From: Bifidobacteriaceae bacterium
Lineage (GTDB): Bacteria > Actinomycetota > Actinomycetes > Actinomycetales > WQXJ01
DNA length: 8,243 bases
Direction: 5' to 3'
Assembly: GCA_031261885.1 (NCBI GenBank)
Contig: JAISIU010000093.1
Span: forward strand, 1 to 8,243
The notes beneath the pieces were generated by a model. It was not told the DNA's origin, made no database searches, and saw only the letters and a program-made list of their open reading frames with translations. This document shows positions 1 through 5,004 of this stretch, one piece after another (position 1 is the stretch's first letter; each line of letters starts with the position of its first letter). The translations under genes were made by a program, and so were the position numbers.

Positions 1-497
1 AGACGTTGCCCAAGCTGTTGGCCGCCGTCGAGGGCGGCGCGGATCTCGCGATCGGCTCGCGCTACGTGAAGGGCGGGTCGGTGGTCGATTGGCCGCGGCG
101 CCGCTGGCTGCTCTCGAGAGGCGGCAACCTGTACATCGCGATCATGCTCGGGCTGCACGTCCGGGACGCCACGGCCGGCTTCAGGGCCTATTCGGCGGCG
201 TTGCTGCGCCGGCTGAACCTGGCGGGTGTCCAGTCGAAGGGCTACGGCTTCCAGGTGGACATGACGAATCGCGCCGTCGAGGCCGGGGCGAGGATCGTCG
301 AGGTCCCGATCGTGTTCCGCGAGCGTCAGCTCGGGGAATCGAAGATGTCGGGCGGCATTGTCAAGGAGGCCATGCTCATGGTGACGGGCTGGGGCCTGGC
401 GCGCGTGGGGCGGGGGTTCGCCCATGTGGCGCACATCGCGACGGGCAAGGACGACTCGGGCCATCGCTCGCGCCGGGACCGGCGGCGCAGCCGTTGA
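1..497 (+). CDS. ppm1: Polyprenol monophosphomannose synthase, C-terminal part (5' end outside window)
   Basis: This is the 3' part of a family-2 glycosyltransferase that moves mannose from GDP-mannose to polyprenyl phosphate at the inner face of the membrane. The product is the lipid-linked mannose donor for lipoglycans and protein O-mannosylation. The reading frame is open from base 3; about 164 residues are visible and the catalytic N-terminus (DXD region) lies outside the window. Family landmarks in order are the 'IGSRYVKGGSV' block, 'RRWLLSRGGNLY', the 'DATAGFRAYS' block, 'GYGFQVDMTNRAVEAG', 'EVPIVFRERQLGESKMS' and the terminal 'EAMLMVTGWGLARV' helix. A basic, low-complexity tail (KDDSGHRSRRDRRRSR) follows. 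There is no sign in this part of a fused acyltransferase (Lnt-like) domain. The gene converges on rbpA, the arrangement also known for Rv2051c/Rv2050 in M. tuberculosis. Bacterial dolichol-phosphate mannosyltransferase is the equivalent generic name. Confidence 0.9.
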   Translation, partial: TLPKLLAAVEGGADLAIGSRYVKGGSVVDWPRRRWLLSRGGNLYIAIMLGLHVRDATAGFRAYSAALLRRLNLAGVQSKGYGFQVDMTNRAVEAGARIVEVPIVFRERQLGESKMSGGIVKEAMLMVTGWGLARVGRGFAHVAHIATGKDDSGHRSRRDRRRSR

Positions 498-501
498 ACG
501 C

Positions 502-541
502 CTGAGGGGCGCTCCCATCGCGTGGTGGGAGCGCCCCTCAG
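502..541. terminator. Perfect 16-bp hairpin between convergent ppm1 and rbpA
   Basis: The arms CTGAGGGGCGCTCCCA (502-517) and TGGGAGCGCCCCTCAG (526-541) are exact inverse complements around an 8-nt loop. It starts 5 nt after the ppm1 stop and lies 31 nt beyond the rbpA stop, so it can serve both converging genes. Neither side has a proper U-tract, which is common for actinobacterial hairpin terminators. Confidence 0.75.
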
Positions 542-571
542 AACGGTTTGAAGCCCGGTTCGCCGGCGTCG

Positions 572-1072
572 TCAGGCGGCGGCGGCCTGTTTGGCCTTGC
601 TGCCGGCAGTTTTCGTCGTCTTGGCGGCCTTCGTGCCCTTCGTGCCCTTCACCGTCTTGACGCAGTTGGTGGGTTTGCGGGCCTTCGCGGCGGTGGTGGC
701 CTTGGGGGCTGCCGGAGCCTTGCGCTTGCCTTTCGGGGTCCGCCGGGCGCGCAACAGTTCGAGGCGTTCCTGGAGCAGTGCTTCCAGTTCCTCGGTGGTC
801 CGGCGTTCCTTCAGCACCTCCCAGTGGGTGCGCTTGTGCTTGACCTCGGGCAGCCGCGGATCCTTGACGTCGCGCTTCAGCGCGAGGGCGCCGCAACGAC
901 ATTCCCAACAGTCCGGCACGTCGGCTTCGACGTAGAACGGAACGACGATGACGTGCCCACCGGGGCAGTCGTAGTAGACGGTCATGTGCTCGGCGAAATC
1001 GACTCCGTCCTCGGACTCCAGAGACTGGAAACCGATCGTCGAGCCGTGCAGGGCGTGGTGGGCGTGGGCCAT
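572..1072 (-). CDS. rbpA: RNA polymerase-binding protein RbpA with lysine-rich C-terminal extension
   Basis: RbpA binds RNA polymerase and the principal sigma factor and stabilises the open promoter complex. The 166-residue product has an N-terminal 'GSTIGFQSLESEDG' segment, a zinc-ribbon-like core (C36, H40, then C55, C58 and C60 in 'CWECRCGA'), a basic linker, and the sigma-interacting domain 'RTHWEVLKERRTTEELEALLQERLELLRARR' at about residues 81-111. The core closely matches Mycobacterium and Streptomyces RbpA, which are about 110-125 residues long. Residues 112-166 are an added tail rich in Lys, Ala and Thr with no acidic residue. The second cysteine cluster is spaced differently from the Streptomyces WECKACG form. 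The ATG at 1072 is preceded by AGGAG (1083-1087) at 10 nt. In Streptomyces rbpA is controlled by the stress sigma factor SigR, and an ECF-like promoter is present upstream here (1316-1342). Confidence 0.93.
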   Translation of the reverse strand: MAHAHHALHGSTIGFQSLESEDGVDFAEHMTVYYDCPGGHVIVVPFYVEADVPDCWECRCGALALKRDVKDPRLPEVKHKRTHWEVLKERRTTEELEALLQERLELLRARRTPKGKRKAPAAPKATTAAKARKPTNCVKTVKGTKGTKAAKTTKTAGSKAKQAAAA

Positions 1073-1440
1073 TGGGTGTCGTCTCCTGGATCGAGTTGGG
1101 CCCGGGGCGTTGGGCGGGGTCAGGACGTGTTGGGTCCGCGGACCGGAGGGGATGGGCACATCTCCGGCCCGCGGCCGGTTTGGGTAGGAAGCCCACCGGT
1201 GCGAGTCTGACCAGCCGGGAGGCGGCGAGAACGATCGCTGCCTCGTCAATGGCTGAACCCGAACAGAAAGGAGGACGGTTGGTTCGTGACCGCACCGGTG
1301 GGTTCCGCTATGCCCAACGCGAAAACTGTCTGAAAACTTCCCGGTTGGGGGCGCGGCCGGGGGAGGGGGAACCGCCCGGCGGAATAACGTCGCGGTCGCT
1401 CGGCCGCTTCCGATGTCGGTGCGTGGCGCGGCGCGAGCGG
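1073..1440 (-). other. Gene-free 368-bp region upstream of rbpA with multiple dyads
   Basis: I find no convincing gene between rbpA and the DUF6912 gene. The stretch carries a 12-bp perfect palindrome GGTCCGCGGACC (1133-1144) and a hairpin with arms CCGGAG/CTCCGG (1143-1148 and 1162-1167). A second hairpin at 1219-1244 pairs 9 of 10 positions around a 6-nt loop. A 12-bp long-range inverted repeat, CCCACCGGTGCG (1192-1203) with CGCACCGGTGGG (1291-1302), encloses that second hairpin. If transcription starts just below 1316, all of these would lie in the rbpA leader RNA. Confidence 0.6.
1316..1342 (-). promoter_or_regulatory. Candidate ECF (SigR/SigE/SigH-type) promoter upstream of rbpA
   Basis: On the minus strand GGGAAG (1342-1337) is followed by exactly 18 nt and then GTTGGG (starting at 1318). 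This fits the GGAA(T/C)-N18-GTT pattern of actinobacterial oxidative and heat-stress sigma factors except for one base of the -35. It points at rbpA, a known SigR target in Streptomyces coelicolor, but would give a leader of roughly 235 nt. The motif is short, so chance remains possible. Confidence 0.45.
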
Positions 1441-1902
1441 TCAGAGGATGTGGGTCAGGGCGTCGCGCTCCGATGGGTCGTACCACATGAGGTCGCGGTC
1501 CTCGAGGGCGCGCGCGGCCGCCGTGTCGCCGGCCGCGGCAGCGCGGACGTCCGGCTCGGCGGCTGCCTCGTCGACATGGATAGCCACGACGTCGCGCCAG
1601 GCGACCGGCCCGCGCAAGCGGACCAATCCGGGATGGCCGCCGGCATCGGGCTCGGGCTCCGGGTGACGAACCGCCGCGGCGGCGACCTCGGCCGCGAAGA
1701 CGACCCGTCGCGGCACCGCACCGGCGGCGGCCGCGAGCTGGGCCGAATCGTCGACGGCGCCGAGGTAGGCGACGTATTCGCGCGTCTCGGCGTCGTCCTC
1801 GGGCAGCGCGGCCTGGAGGGCCGGCGTCACGGCGTAGGCGTCGGTGCTGGTCAGCGTGTCCCGCCTGAGGTCGGCGGCGGGCCCGGGAACGTAAACGCGC
1901 AC
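1441..1902 (-). CDS. DUF6912 family protein, function unknown
   Basis: This 153-residue soluble protein has the features I associate with the actinobacterial DUF6912 family. It begins with 'VRVYVPGPAADL', has 'DAYAVTPALQAALPEDDAETREYVAYLGA' near residues 21-49, a strand 'PRRVVFAAEV' at about 64-73, 'WRDVVAIHVDE' at about 102-112, and ends 'DRDLMWYDPSERDALTHIL'. It is acidic and alanine-rich, with no signal peptide, membrane segment or metal motif that I can see. The GTG start at 1902 is chosen because GGAGGAAGA (1911-1919) lies 8 nt upstream and the reading matches the family start MRVYVP. The gene is divergent from the OsmC gene, 69 nt away. No function is known to me and I do not propose one. 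Confidence 0.75.
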   Translation of the reverse strand: MRVYVPGPAADLRRDTLTSTDAYAVTPALQAALPEDDAETREYVAYLGAVDDSAQLAAAAGAVPRRVVFAAEVAAAAVRHPEPEPDAGGHPGLVRLRGPVAWRDVVAIHVDEAAAEPDVRAAAAGDTAAARALEDRDLMWYDPSERDALTHIL

Positions 1903-1958
1903 GGCCCCAGTCTTCCTCCGCCCGCGGCCCTGCGAAGCCGGGATCTGCCGGCGGGCGG

Positions 1959-1965
1959 TACCGTA
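1959..1965. promoter_or_regulatory. Overlapping bidirectional -10 elements for OsmC and DUF6912 genes
   Basis: TACCGT (1959-1964, + strand) ends 7 nt before the OsmC ATG, the distance expected for a leaderless transcript; the OsmC start has no clear Shine-Dalgarno. One base over, the minus strand reads TACGGT (1965-1960), also a TANNNT -10, which would give the DUF6912 mRNA a leader of about 50 nt that includes its Shine-Dalgarno. Neither side has a good -35. Confidence 0.45.
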
Positions 1966-1971
1966 GGCGCC

Positions 1972-2418
1972 ATGACGACCAAGAGGATTGCACCGCCATC
2001 GGACGCCCAGCTGTGGGTCGAACGCACGGGCGAACGGACCTACCTGGGCCGCAGCGCGAGTGGCTCCACCGTGCTCATGGGTCCGGAAGGCACAGCGGGC
2101 GGTTTTACGCCCGGCGAGCTGTTGCAGCTGGCGCTGGCCGGCTGTGCCGGCATGAGCAGCGACCTCGCCGCCTCGCGGCGGCTGGGACCGGACGCGCCAC
2201 GCGTCATCGTCGTGTCGGCGACCAAACATGAGACCGAGGACCGTTACGCCCAGCTGCACGAGACGGTACTGATGGACTATTCGGCGCTCGACGGGCCGGC
2301 CCAGGACCAGTTGTTGACGACCGTGAACCGCGCGATCGGCGAGCATTGCACGGTCGGCCTGACGCTGGAGCACGCCGCCGCCATCGACCGCACCGTGGTG
2401 AACACCCCGGCGGTCTGA
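1972..2418 (+). CDS. OsmC/Ohr family peroxiredoxin
   Basis: This is a 148-residue cytosolic protein of the OsmC superfamily, which reduces organic hydroperoxides and related peroxides using a cysteine pair. Both conserved cysteines are present: C58 in 'LLQLALAGCAGMSSDLAA' (the peroxidatic position, on the long central helix) and C126 in 'AIGEHCTVGLTLEH'. 'TPGELLQLALAGC' is the classic family block. The N-terminal strands 'QLWVERTGERTYLGRSASGSTVLMG' and the YAQLHETVLMDY segment complete the alpha/beta fold, and length is normal for the family. The ATG at 1972 is chosen because the similarity starts there and a -10-like TACCGT lies 7 nt upstream, suggesting leaderless expression; no strong ribosome site is seen. 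The frame is open well upstream, but that part is low-complexity and unlike the family. OsmC and Ohr subfamilies cannot be separated from sequence alone here. Confidence 0.88.
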   Translation: MTTKRIAPPSDAQLWVERTGERTYLGRSASGSTVLMGPEGTAGGFTPGELLQLALAGCAGMSSDLAASRRLGPDAPRVIVVSATKHETEDRYAQLHETVLMDYSALDGPAQDQLLTTVNRAIGEHCTVGLTLEHAAAIDRTVVNTPAV

Positions 2419-2427
2419 CGCCGGGAG

Positions 2428-2446
2428 CGCGTGACAATCGCACGCG
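2428..2446 (+). terminator. Small stem-loop after OsmC gene
   Basis: CGCGTG (2428-2433) and CACGCG (2441-2446) form a 6-bp stem with a 7-nt loop, 10 nt beyond the OsmC stop. There is no U-tract directly after it. It is a weak terminator candidate. Confidence 0.3.
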
Positions 2447-2460
2447 TCGGCCCTCGGCAA

Positions 2461-2530
2461 TGAAACGCCGATAATGTATGTTATGTAATTAGGGTGATTC
2501 CCAAACCAACCACGAAACATTGAAACATTT
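2461..2530. other. AT-rich island with tandem GAAACATT in convergent spacer
   Basis: 45 of these 70 bases are A or T, in an otherwise strongly GC-rich window. The stretch includes ATAATGTATGTTATGTAATT (2471-2490) and a tandem 8-bp repeat GAAACATT at 2514-2521 and 2522-2529. It lies in the 232-bp spacer (2419-2650) between two converging genes and holds no gene I can support. Confidence 0.5.
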
Positions 2531-2560
2531 CGCGGGCACTCTCCCGCGTGCACTCACGCG
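2531..2560 (-). terminator. Hairpin pair downstream of the MerR gene, candidate terminator
   Basis: CGCGGG (2531-2536) pairs with CCCGCG (2543-2548) around 6 nt. CGCGTG (2545-2550) pairs with CACGCG (2555-2560) around 4 nt. The two stems share bases 2545-2548, so they exclude each other. On the minus strand the first stem is followed by AAATGTTTC, the only U-rich run near a hairpin in this spacer, so a terminator for the minus-strand MerR gene is the likeliest reading. Confidence 0.5.
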
Positions 2561-2650
2561 CCCTACGTGGCGCCGCTTGGTCGGCCGATTTCGCGGCGGT
2601 GCGACCACCGGCGTTTGGGTGTCGCCGCAGATTGAAGCTGCCGGCGGCTT

Positions 2651-3223
2651 TCAGCCGATGCGGCGGGCGCGCCGCCTGGCCGCGAGCTCGTCGACGACGG
2701 CGGGTTTGGCGTCTTCCGAGTCGGCGGTGGCACGCTCGGCCGGGAGCTGCGCGAGCGTGCCCTCGACCTCTTGCCAGACGCGGCCCACGGCGATCCCGAA
2801 CACGCCCTGGCCGCCCTGCACCAGGTCGAAGACTTCGTCGGCGGAGGTGCATTCGTAGACGGAGGCGCCGTCGCTCATGAGGGTGACGCCCGCGAGCTCT
2901 TCGACGCCCTGGGCGCGCAGGTGGCCAACGGCCGTGCGGATCTGTTGGAGCGAGACACCGGTGTCGAGCAGTCGCTTGACGACTTTCAGCACGAGGATGT
3001 CGCGGAACGAGTACAGGCGTTGCGTGCCGGAGCCGGCGGCGGCCCGGACCGAGGGTTCGACGAGCCCGGTCCTGGCCCAGTAGTCGAGCTGGCGGTACGT
3101 GATGCCGGCGGCGCGGCAGGCCGTGGGCCCGCGGTAACCGAGGGCCTGGTCCGACGTCCGCTCGCCGAACAGGAGTCCCTGATGGGGTTGCGCACCCGTG
3201 CGCGGGACCGGCTGATCGCTCAC
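2651..3223 (-). CDS. MerR family transcriptional regulator (Rv1830-like)
   Basis: This 190-residue DNA-binding regulator has a winged helix-turn-helix at about residues 28-105. The family block runs 'GYRGPTACRAAGITYRQLDYWARTGLVEPSVR', then 'QRLYSFRDILVLKVVKRLLDTGVSLQQIRTAVGHLRAQGVEEL'. The effector half 'VTLMSDGASVYECTSADEVFDLVQGGQGVFGIAVGRVWQEVEGTLAQLP' is highly conserved among actinobacterial Rv1830 orthologues, a group linked to cell-division gene control in mycobacteria. No metal-binding cysteine pair typical of metal-sensing MerR proteins is present. The GTG at 3223 is supported by a strong AGGAGGT (3229-3235) 5 nt upstream. It follows the FtsR-like gene after a 364-bp gap that has its own promoter and an operator-like dyad, so it is probably a separate transcription unit. 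Its last residues (AARRRARRIG) are basic. Confidence 0.9.
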   Translation of the reverse strand: MSDQPVPRTGAQPHQGLLFGERTSDQALGYRGPTACRAAGITYRQLDYWARTGLVEPSVRAAAGSGTQRLYSFRDILVLKVVKRLLDTGVSLQQIRTAVGHLRAQGVEELAGVTLMSDGASVYECTSADEVFDLVQGGQGVFGIAVGRVWQEVEGTLAQLPAERATADSEDAKPAVVDELAARRRARRIG

Positions 3224-3369
3224 GAAAGACCTCCTGGGCTTCGTTTGCCCGGGCCGTGGCGGGCGGGGTGCGCCCGGATGGTCCGGCTGGGTCGTCTGCC
3301 GCTCCCCCGCCAGCCGTGCGGCGCGGAATCGGTGGGTTCGTCGTTGCCGGTGAACCGATGACGTGTCTC

Positions 3370-3398
3370 ACGCTAGGCGGCGGTGGAAAGAAGGTCAA
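3370..3398 (-). promoter_or_regulatory. Housekeeping-type promoter for the Rv1830-like MerR gene
   Basis: On the minus strand TTGACC (3398-3393) is separated by exactly 17 nt from TAGCGT (3375-3370), a good match to a sigma-70/HrdB-type promoter (TTGAC and TANNNT). Transcription would begin near 3363, giving a leader of about 140 nt before the GTG at 3223. This is the best-looking promoter in the window. Confidence 0.65.
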
Positions 3399-3410
3399 CA
3401 ACCGTGTAAT

Positions 3411-3433
3411 TCGGCGTGTCGCATCGGCGTGTC
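3411..3433. repeat. Two direct copies of TCGGCGTGTC, 13-bp period
   Basis: TCGGCGTGTC occurs at 3411-3420 and again at 3424-3433, separated by GCA. The shorter core CGTGTC occurs a third time at 3362-3367, close to the predicted transcription start. The repeats lie between the promoter -35 and the dyad at 3433-3455, which suggests a regulator-binding region. Confidence 0.5.
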
Positions 3434-3455
3434 TAACCCTCAAGCTGAGGTTTAG
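3433..3455. promoter_or_regulatory. MerR-type operator dyad
   Basis: CTAACCCTCA (3433-3442), AGC, TGAGGTTTAG (3446-3455) is an inverted repeat matching at 9 of 10 positions. The CCTCA/TGAGG half-sites with a short centre resemble operators of MerR-family proteins. It lies between two MerR genes, about 35 bp upstream of the -35 of the second. Which of the two regulators binds it, if either, is inference. Confidence 0.5.
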
Positions 3456-3553
3456 GCTTCCTCACCCAGGCGCAAAACCGAGGAACGATGTCGTCGCGAA
3501 CCCGAGCCGGAACAGCTCAGCAGCGTTTTCGCGGACAAACTGCGTGAGAGCCA

Positions 3554-3572
3554 CTGGGGAGCAACGCCCCAG
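3554..3572 (-). terminator. Hairpin downstream of the FtsR-like gene
   Basis: CTGGGG (3554-3559) and CCCCAG (3567-3572) form a 6-bp stem with a 7-nt loop, starting 15 nt after the FtsR-like stop on the minus strand. It is followed by TGGCTCTCAC, with little U content. It could end the long minus-strand operon. Confidence 0.4.
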
Positions 3573-3587
3573 GCCTCGGCCCGAAGG

Positions 3588-4439
3588 TCAGAAGCCGCGC
3601 TGGGCCAGCGTCAGCCGCACGACCGACTGATACAAGGCTCCCATGGATTCGGCCATATCGGCGGCAATTTGCCCGGCGCGTTCCCGCCCGGCCGAACCCC
3701 TCCCCCGAAGCGCCGAGGCGGCCGCCTCGATCTCGTCGCAGTGGCGGCGTGCGGCCTGGAACACCGCCCGGAGATGACGCAAGTCGAGGCCGTACTTCGT
3801 GAGCTGCATGACGGACTCGACGGCCTTGAGGAGCGCGGCGTGGGCCGTGGCCCCCGCGTCGAGTTCGATGCCGGCTGCGGCGGCCACCTCGGCGATGAAA
3901 GCCGGGTCCGCGCCCGTGAGCGTGGCCAGTTCGTCGACGCCGACGTGGGCGGCTGGCTGGGGCTGTTCGTCCTCTGCTCCGTCGGCCGCGCGCCATGGGG
4001 CCTCGTGCAGGACGGACTCGTCGACGAGCCCGGTCTGATCCATGCCCTGGAGCTTGGCGCGGATGACGCGCAGCGGCAGGAACGCGTCACGCTGCTCGGT
4101 CAGCACGAACCGGACGCGTTCGACGTCCGCGGCTGAGTACTTGCGATAGCCGGAACCCGTGCGGGCGGGCGTCACGAGGCCCTGGTCCTCCAGATAGCGC
4201 AGCTTGGAGATGCTGAGCGCGGGGAACTCGGTGCCGAGCTGGCCCATGACCTGGCCGATCGAGAAAACCGGCTCGCGCGAGGCCCACTGCGGCCACGGGC
4301 CGACCGGGGGTGCGGCCGGCGGCTCCGGCCTGGATGGCGGTTGGGCGGTGACGGCGGGCTCCGGGGTCGGAGCGGGCTCTTCGATCGGGAACGGGATGAT
4401 GTTGCGGGCGAGGTCGGGGTTGGGGGCGGCCTTGCTCAT
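3588..4439 (-). CDS. ftsR: FtsR-like MerR family transcriptional regulator (Rv1828/cg1631-like)
   Basis: This 283-residue MerR-type regulator corresponds to FtsR, which activates ftsZ in Corynebacterium glutamicum, and to mycobacterial Rv1828. An unstructured, Pro/Ala-rich N-terminal segment covers residues 1-50. The helix-turn-helix and wing follow at about 57-130 ('FSIGQVMGQLGTEFPALSISKLRYLEDQGLVTPARTGSGYRKYSAADVERVRFVLTEQRDAFLPLRVIRAKL'). After an acidic linker, the C-terminal helical part includes 'VESVMQLTKYGLDLRHLRAVFQAARRHCDEIEAA' and ends 'ALYQSVVRLTLAQRGF', both typical of this group. The N-terminal extension makes it somewhat longer than the mycobacterial protein. The ATG at 4439 overlaps the GarA stop as ATGA (4436-4439), and no independent ribosome site is clear, so translation is probably coupled. 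Its place directly after garA is the conserved actinobacterial position. Confidence 0.9.
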   Translation of the reverse strand: MSKAAPNPDLARNIIPFPIEEPAPTPEPAVTAQPPSRPEPPAAPPVGPWPQWASREPVFSIGQVMGQLGTEFPALSISKLRYLEDQGLVTPARTGSGYRKYSAADVERVRFVLTEQRDAFLPLRVIRAKLQGMDQTGLVDESVLHEAPWRAADGAEDEQPQPAAHVGVDELATLTGADPAFIAEVAAAAGIELDAGATAHAALLKAVESVMQLTKYGLDLRHLRAVFQAARRHCDEIEAAASALRGRGSAGRERAGQIAADMAESMGALYQSVVRLTLAQRGF

Positions 4440-4969
4440 GCGGCGCCACCCGTGTCCCCGGCGGGGCCGTTCGGCTTGGCCAGCAGCTCATGGCGGCGCG
4501 GAGACGGGTGGAACGTCAGGCGGTACTTGCCGATCCAGACCTCGTCGCCGCCTTTCAGTTCGATCTCGTCGATCCGTTCGCCGCCAACATAGGTCCCGTT
4601 CAGGGAGCCGGCGTCGCGGACGCGGAAGTGGCCGGCCTCGCCGAGGAAGTCGGCGTGGTGCCGGGAGACGGTGACATCGTCGAGGAAGATGTCGGACTTA
4701 GTGGAACGGCCGGCCGTGGTGACGGCGGCGTCGAGCAGGAAGCGTGCCCCGGCGTTGGGGCCGCGCTGGACCACGAGCAGGGCCGAAGCCGGAGGTAGGG
4801 CTTCGATCGCCTCGATCGCGTCCTGGGTCAGGCCGCTGCCGGCCGACCCGAAATCGTCGAGGATGGCGTGTCCGATGACGACAGTCGCGTCGGGTGGCGC
4901 GGCCGCCGCCGGCGCGGGGCCGGCGGGCCGGTCGGCGCGCTCGGCGCCGGCGCCCTCAAGGTCAGCCAT
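4436..4969 (-). CDS. garA: FHA domain protein, GarA/OdhI-like regulator of 2-oxoglutarate metabolism
   Basis: This 177-residue FHA protein matches GarA/OdhI. In its relatives the unphosphorylated form inhibits 2-oxoglutarate dehydrogenase and affects glutamate enzymes, and PknB or PknG phosphorylation of an N-terminal ETTS motif turns it off. The FHA core runs from about residue 60 to 155: 'LPPASALLVVQRGPNAGARFLL', the phosphothreonine-binding set G87-R88, S102-R103-H104-H105 and N124-G125-T126, then 'GDEVWIGKYRLTF'. The core is very close to the mycobacterial protein. The N-terminus is not: the usual ETTSVF is missing and a single Thr (T29 in 'PDATVVIGHAILDDF') sits roughly where it would align. 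ATG 4969 has GGAGG (4975-4979) 5 nt upstream. The stop overlaps the FtsR-like start. A -10-like TACAGT lies upstream at 5010-5005. gcvH, which precedes garA in mycobacteria, is absent. Confidence 0.87.
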   Translation of the reverse strand: MADLEGAGAERADRPAGPAPAAAAPPDATVVIGHAILDDFGSAGSGLTQDAIEAIEALPPASALLVVQRGPNAGARFLLDAAVTTAGRSTKSDIFLDDVTVSRHHADFLGEAGHFRVRDAGSLNGTYVGGERIDEIELKGGDEVWIGKYRLTFHPSPRRHELLAKPNGPAGDTGGAA

Positions 4970-5004
4970 GGTTGCCTCCGTCTCGCCGCTTGATCTTGGG
5001 TCCT

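Noticed and set aside
1286..1333. Short plus-strand ORF (15 codons, GTG start) after AAAGGAGG at 1267-1274
   Set aside because: The ribosome site is strong but 11 nt away, the peptide is tiny and nothing co-directional follows closely. The purine run is better explained as its complement in the rbpA leader.
1072..1971. Plus-strand open frame leading into the OsmC gene
   Set aside because: It is antisense to DUF6912 and to the rbpA upstream region, low in complexity, and unrelated to OsmC. The family similarity starts at the ATG at 1972.
572..1999. Long minus-strand open frame extending rbpA upstream by about 300 residues
   Set aside because: Everything upstream of the ATG at 1072 is Arg/Pro/Gly-rich, overlaps the DUF6912 gene in another frame, and lacks similarity to RbpA N-termini. 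It is a high-GC open frame.
2481..3443. 320-residue minus-strand open frame over the MerR gene
   Set aside because: Its Arg/Ala/Pro composition is typical of an out-of-frame reading of the clear MerR gene at 2651-3223.
3256..3630. Plus-strand open frame in the gap between the two MerR genes
   Set aside because: No recognisable domain, it overlaps the FtsR-like 3' end, and it covers promoter and operator signals on the other strand.
4950..4968. CCCTCAAGGTCAG near the GarA start, resembling the dyad at 3433-3455
   Set aside because: Only one half-site matches, it lies inside coding sequence, and there is no symmetric partner.
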